Shown piece by piece: positions 23,555 through 26,414 of a stretch of 26,414 nucleotides of DNA. Source of the DNA: Syntrophomonas sp. (GTDB lineage Bacteria; Bacillota; Syntrophomonadia; Syntrophomonadales; Syntrophomonadaceae). The notes beneath the pieces are model-generated. The model made no database searches. It was not told where the DNA came from and was given only the letters and a program-made list of their open reading frames with translations. The translations under genes and the position numbers were made by a program. Position 1 is the stretch's first letter; every line of letters begins with the position of its first letter. The stretch covers positions 1-26,414 of the forward strand of contig PWPP01000052.1 in NCBI GenBank assembly GCA_003558625.1. The letters run 5' to 3'.

Positions 23555-24745
23555 ATGAACAATCAGGAGATAATGGAAAAAGGTCAGGCTTATGTCATGA
23601 ATACCTATGGACGTTTTCCGGTGGCCATTGTTCGAGGTCAGGGCGCCTGGGTTTTTGACGGAGACGGCCGCCTATACCTGGATTTTACCAGTGGTATTGC
23701 GGTATGTTCCCTGGGACACAGTCCCCCGGAGCTTATTGAGGCCTTAGCGCAACAGGCCCAAAAATTATGGCACATTTCCAACCTGTACTGGATGGAACCC
23801 CAGGTCAGATTGGCAGAAAAGTTAGCCCATGTCTCCGGCTTAGATCGGGTATTTTTCTGTAACAGCGGAGCCGAAGCTGTCGAAGGGGCTATCAAACTGG
23901 CACGAAAATATTTTTTCCGCTGTGACGAGGGGCAGAGAAAAGAAATCATCACCTTTCACCAATCCTTCCATGGTAGGACCCTGGCAGCGTTAACGGCTAC
24001 CGGACAAAAAAAACACCAGGAGGGATTTTCGCCTCTGCTTCCGGGGTTTGCCTATGCAAAGTTTAATGACCTAGCTTCGGTGGTCAAACTGGTTAGTAAG
24101 GAGACCTGCGCAATTATGATAGAACCCATCCAGGGTGAGGGTGGCATCAGACCTGCAGAAATTGATTTTTTAAGCAAGCTGAGGGAGCTTTGCCACCGGG
24201 AAGGCTTGCTGATGATTTTTGATGAAATACAGTGTGGCGTAGGCAGAACCGGTGATTTTTTGGCCTGGCACGGGTATGGGATCCGTCCGGATCTGCTAAC
24301 TCTGGCCAAGGGACTGGGTGGAGGTTTTCCCATAGGAGCCTTACTGGCCACCAATGAAGCTGCGGCCGGTTTTGAACCGGGAGATCATGCATCTACCTTT
24401 GGGGGCAATCCCCTGGCCTGTGCCGTGGCTGAAAAAGTAGTGGACCTGGTAGCTCGTGAAGAGTTTTTGCACAAGGTACAGGAAAAAGGCTATGCCTTAT
24501 GGCACCGATTGCAACAGATTGAGGACCCGCGGGTTTTGCAAATCCGGGGCCGGGGCCTGATGCTGGGGATGGAATTTGACCGGGAGGTAAAGGATTTAAT
24601 CCAAATCTGTTTAGATAAAGGCCTGCTGCTGGTTGCTGCCGGTCCGAATGTAGTTCGCTTTGTACCACCCTTAAATATTGAAAAAGATTTACTGGAACAG
24701 GGGATGGATATTTTCCGGGATGCCATACAGGAATGGCACGCATAA
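23555..24745 (+). CDS. argD: Acetylornithine aminotransferase
   Basis: A 396-residue class III PLP-dependent transaminase that converts N-acetylglutamate semialdehyde to N-acetylornithine. The PLP lysine is K252 in LTLAKGLGGGFPIGA, the cofactor aspartate is in IFDEIQCGVGRTG, and FCNSGAEAVEGAIKLAR is typical. CGGAGG precedes the ATG. The 128-nt gap after argB contains only short inverted repeats, with no clear promoter or terminator. Confidence 0.95.
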   Translation: MNNQEIMEKGQAYVMNTYGRFPVAIVRGQGAWVFDGDGRLYLDFTSGIAVCSLGHSPPELIEALAQQAQKLWHISNLYWMEPQVRLAEKLAHVSGLDRVFFCNSGAEAVEGAIKLARKYFFRCDEGQRKEIITFHQSFHGRTLAALTATGQKKHQEGFSPLLPGFAYAKFNDLASVVKLVSKETCAIMIEPIQGEGGIRPAEIDFLSKLRELCHREGLLMIFDEIQCGVGRTGDFLAWHGYGIRPDLLTLAKGLGGGFPIGALLATNEAAAGFEPGDHASTFGGNPLACAVAEKVVDLVAREEFLHKVQEKGYALWHRLQQIEDPRVLQIRGRGLMLGMEFDREVKDLIQICLDKGLLLVAAGPNVVRFVPPLNIEKDLLEQGMDIFRDAIQEWHA

Positions 24746-24762
24746 AGAAGGAGGGATTTATA

Positions 24763-25707
24763 TTGGGATACCAGGTTGATAGTTATTTAAAAGGAAGAGA
24801 TTTTATCAGCATCCATGATTTTACGGTTGAGGAAGTGGCATATATCCTCCAGGTAGCGGTAGATTTAAAATCCTTACAGAAAAAAAAGATTGCCCATCCC
24901 CTGTTAACCGGGAAAACCCTGGCCATGATTTTTCAGAAAGCGTCTACCCGTACCCGGGTTGCTTTTGAGGTGGGAATGTACCAGTTGGGAGGACATGCTC
25001 TGTTCTTAAGTCCCCGGGATATTCAGCTCGGCAGGGGAGAGACCATATATGACACAGCCCGGGTTCTTACCCGCATGGTAGACGGAATTATGATCCGGAC
25101 CTTCGAGCATGCAGAAGTTCTGGAATTAGCCAGGGCTTCATTTGTACCGGTCATTAACGGCTTAACCGATCTCTTGCATCCCACCCAGGTCATCGGTGAT
25201 TTATTAACCATTCTAGAGCACAAGAAAGAGTTAAAAGGCTTAAAATTGGCCTTTGTCGGAGATGGAAACAATGTAGCCCATTCTCTGCTTTTTGGAGCTG
25301 CAAAGACCGGCATCAATATGGTTATTGCTTCACCGGGTGGCTATGAACCAGATCCGGCTATTCTTGAAAAGGCCCGGGAAGATGCGGCTTTAACCGGGAG
25401 CCAGCTAAGCATCCTATCTGATCCCTGGGAAGCGGTGAAGGATGCCGATGTCATTTATACCGATGTCTGGTCCAGTATGGGCCAGGAAGAGGACGCCGCA
25501 GAAAAAGAGGAGCACTTTCTCAAATTTCAGGTGAATCGCCATCTATTAAGCCATGCTGCTACCGATGCCATTGTGCTGCATTGCCTTCCTGCAAAAAGGG
25601 GCAAAGAAATAACCGATGAAGTCATGGACGGACCCCAGTCGGTGGTTTTTGAAGAAGCAGAAAACCGTCTTCACGCCCATAAGGCGATTATGGCCCTGAT
25701 TATGTAG
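24763..25707 (+). CDS. argF: Ornithine carbamoyltransferase
   Basis: A 314-residue enzyme making citrulline from ornithine and carbamoyl phosphate. Carbamoyl phosphate is held by STRTR (61-65) and HPTQ (139-142); the ornithine side has SMG (238-240) and HCLP (273-276). All are intact. TTG 24763 is preferred: AAGGAGGG is 7 nt upstream and the length fits. An ATG at 24733 would overlap argD and place that ribosome binding site inside the coding region. argG and argH, needed to reach arginine, are not in the window. Confidence 0.95.
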   Translation: MGYQVDSYLKGRDFISIHDFTVEEVAYILQVAVDLKSLQKKKIAHPLLTGKTLAMIFQKASTRTRVAFEVGMYQLGGHALFLSPRDIQLGRGETIYDTARVLTRMVDGIMIRTFEHAEVLELARASFVPVINGLTDLLHPTQVIGDLLTILEHKKELKGLKLAFVGDGNNVAHSLLFGAAKTGINMVIASPGGYEPDPAILEKAREDAALTGSQLSILSDPWEAVKDADVIYTDVWSSMGQEEDAAEKEEHFLKFQVNRHLLSHAATDAIVLHCLPAKRGKEITDEVMDGPQSVVFEEAENRLHAHKAIMALIM

Positions 25708-25721
25708 ATGGAGGAAATGAA

Positions 25722-26180
25722 GTGTTGGACAAATATATTTATTTGGATAAGGCCCAGCACCAGGATATATCGGTCATGAAAAAATTATGGCACCTGGTGC
25801 CCGGGGTCGGTATAGGCCGGGGTGATGACCCGGCATCACTGGTGACCTTTATGGACCGGAATCCGGATACCTGCCTGATCCTGAAGAAGAGAAATGCCGT
25901 CATCGGAACCGTGTTAGGAGGATTTGACGGTCGCCGGGGCTATATCTATCACCTGGCCATTCATCCCGATCAACAGGGTAAGGGATATGGGAAAATGCTG
26001 GTGCATAAAGTGGTTGAAGAATTAAAAAGGATGGGGGCCCACAAAATACATCTTTTTGCCTTTAAGGATAATCATCCGGCATTGATTTTTTATGAAGGAC
26101 TCGGTTGGCAAAGACGCCAGGATATCGAGGTCATGTCATATGATACCAGTCTTATCATTGATGAAACTAATTGCTGCTAA
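25722..26180 (+). CDS. GNAT-family N-acetyltransferase
   Basis: A 152-residue protein with the acetyl-CoA-binding motif HLAIHPDQQGKGYGKML (the QxxGxG loop at 84-90) and the C-terminal NHPALIFYEGLGW typical of GNAT enzymes. The substrate cannot be told from sequence; RimI-like protein or amino acid acetylation are options. It follows argF by 14 nt with GGAGGAAA upstream and begins at GTG, so it is probably part of the arginine transcript. A link to glutamate acetylation is only a guess. Confidence 0.85.
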   Translation: MLDKYIYLDKAQHQDISVMKKLWHLVPGVGIGRGDDPASLVTFMDRNPDTCLILKKRNAVIGTVLGGFDGRRGYIYHLAIHPDQQGKGYGKMLVHKVVEELKRMGAHKIHLFAFKDNHPALIFYEGLGWQRRQDIEVMSYDTSLIIDETNCC

Positions 26181-26241
26181 ATGGGATGCAGTTTTGTGAT
26201 AGCAGGAAAAGCAATAAAACAAAGCAGGAGGTAATGTTTGA

Positions 26242-26414
26242 ATGAAAAAAAACCGGGTCATTATCATGGGAGCTGCGGGTAGGGACTTTCACAATTTTAA
26301 TACCTATTTCCGCCATAATCAAGATTATGAGGTAGTCGCCTTTACCGCGGCCCAAATTCCTGACATAGAAGGAAGGGTATACCCCGCCACTCTGGCCGGT
26401 GAAGGGTATGAACA
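26242..26414 (+). CDS. Predicted GTPase related to cyclic 2,3-diphosphoglycerate synthetase (partial)
   Basis: The first 57 codons are present and the gene runs off the window. MKKNRVIIMGAAGRDFHNFN, followed by YFRHNQDYEVVAFTAAQIP and IEGRVYPATLAGEGY, is very close to the start of the COG2403 predicted-GTPase family, named after the archaeal cyclic 2,3-diphosphoglycerate synthetase. The role in bacteria is not settled. GCAGGAGG is upstream of the ATG. It follows the GNAT gene by 61 nt without a terminator, so it may belong to the same operon. Confidence 0.85.
   Translation, partial: MKKNRVIIMGAAGRDFHNFNTYFRHNQDYEVVAFTAAQIPDIEGRVYPATLAGEGYE

Noticed and set aside
24733..24762. ATG 24733 as the argF start
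   Set aside because: It would overlap argD and run through the AAGGAGGG that serves TTG 24763; the added residues do not look like the family.

Overview
The window (26.4 kb, one almost continuous plus-strand gene array) looks like a Gram-positive anaerobe of the Clostridia. The evidence is the complete S10-spc-alpha ribosomal supercluster with secY-adk-map-KOW-infA-rpmJ inside it, the trailing ecfA1-ecfA2-ecfT-truA-rplM-rpsI block, strong GGAGG ribosome binding sites, frequent GTG/TTG starts, and an apparent selenoprotein. No mobile element, CRISPR array, tRNA or rRNA was seen.

Region 1 (1-14707): the 3' end of rplC, then rplD, rplW, rplB, rpsS, rplV, rpsC, rplP, rpmC, rpsQ, rplN, rplX, rplE, rpsN, rpsH, rplF, rplR, rpsE, rpmD, rplO, secY, adk, map, a KOW protein gene, infA, rpmJ, rpsM, rpsK, rpsD, rpoA and rplQ. 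All are tightly packed. S14, S4 and L36 carry their zinc-binding cysteines, as do L24 and the Adk lid.

Region 2 (14710-19075): an energy-coupling-factor (ECF) vitamin transporter module, truA, and a separately promoted rplM-rpsI operon. The first ECF ATPase gene is broken by a frameshift at a run of ten A residues. The rplM leader holds a hairpin, a possible pseudoknot, and a repeated AAACAGG that would let one strand pair either locally or with the ribosome binding site. A rho-independent terminator follows rpsI.

Region 3 (19076-20178): the most interesting part. A short Spx/ArsC-family gene has an in-frame TGA exactly where the catalytic cysteine of the CxxC motif belongs. A hairpin with a GGG loop sits 20 nt downstream, as expected for a bacterial SECIS element, so this is very probably a UxxC selenoprotein that ordinary gene calling would truncate at 19383. 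After it comes a degraded gene remnant and then the arginine promoter.

Region 4 (20120-26414): an arginine biosynthesis operon, argC-argJ-argB-argD-argF, behind a good sigma-A-type promoter overlapped by palindromic, ArgR-box-like DNA. ArgJ recycles the acetyl group, and ArgB resembles arginine-inhibited hexameric kinases. A GNAT acetyltransferase gene follows, then the start of a gene for a GTPase related to cyclic 2,3-diphosphoglycerate synthetase, cut by the window end.
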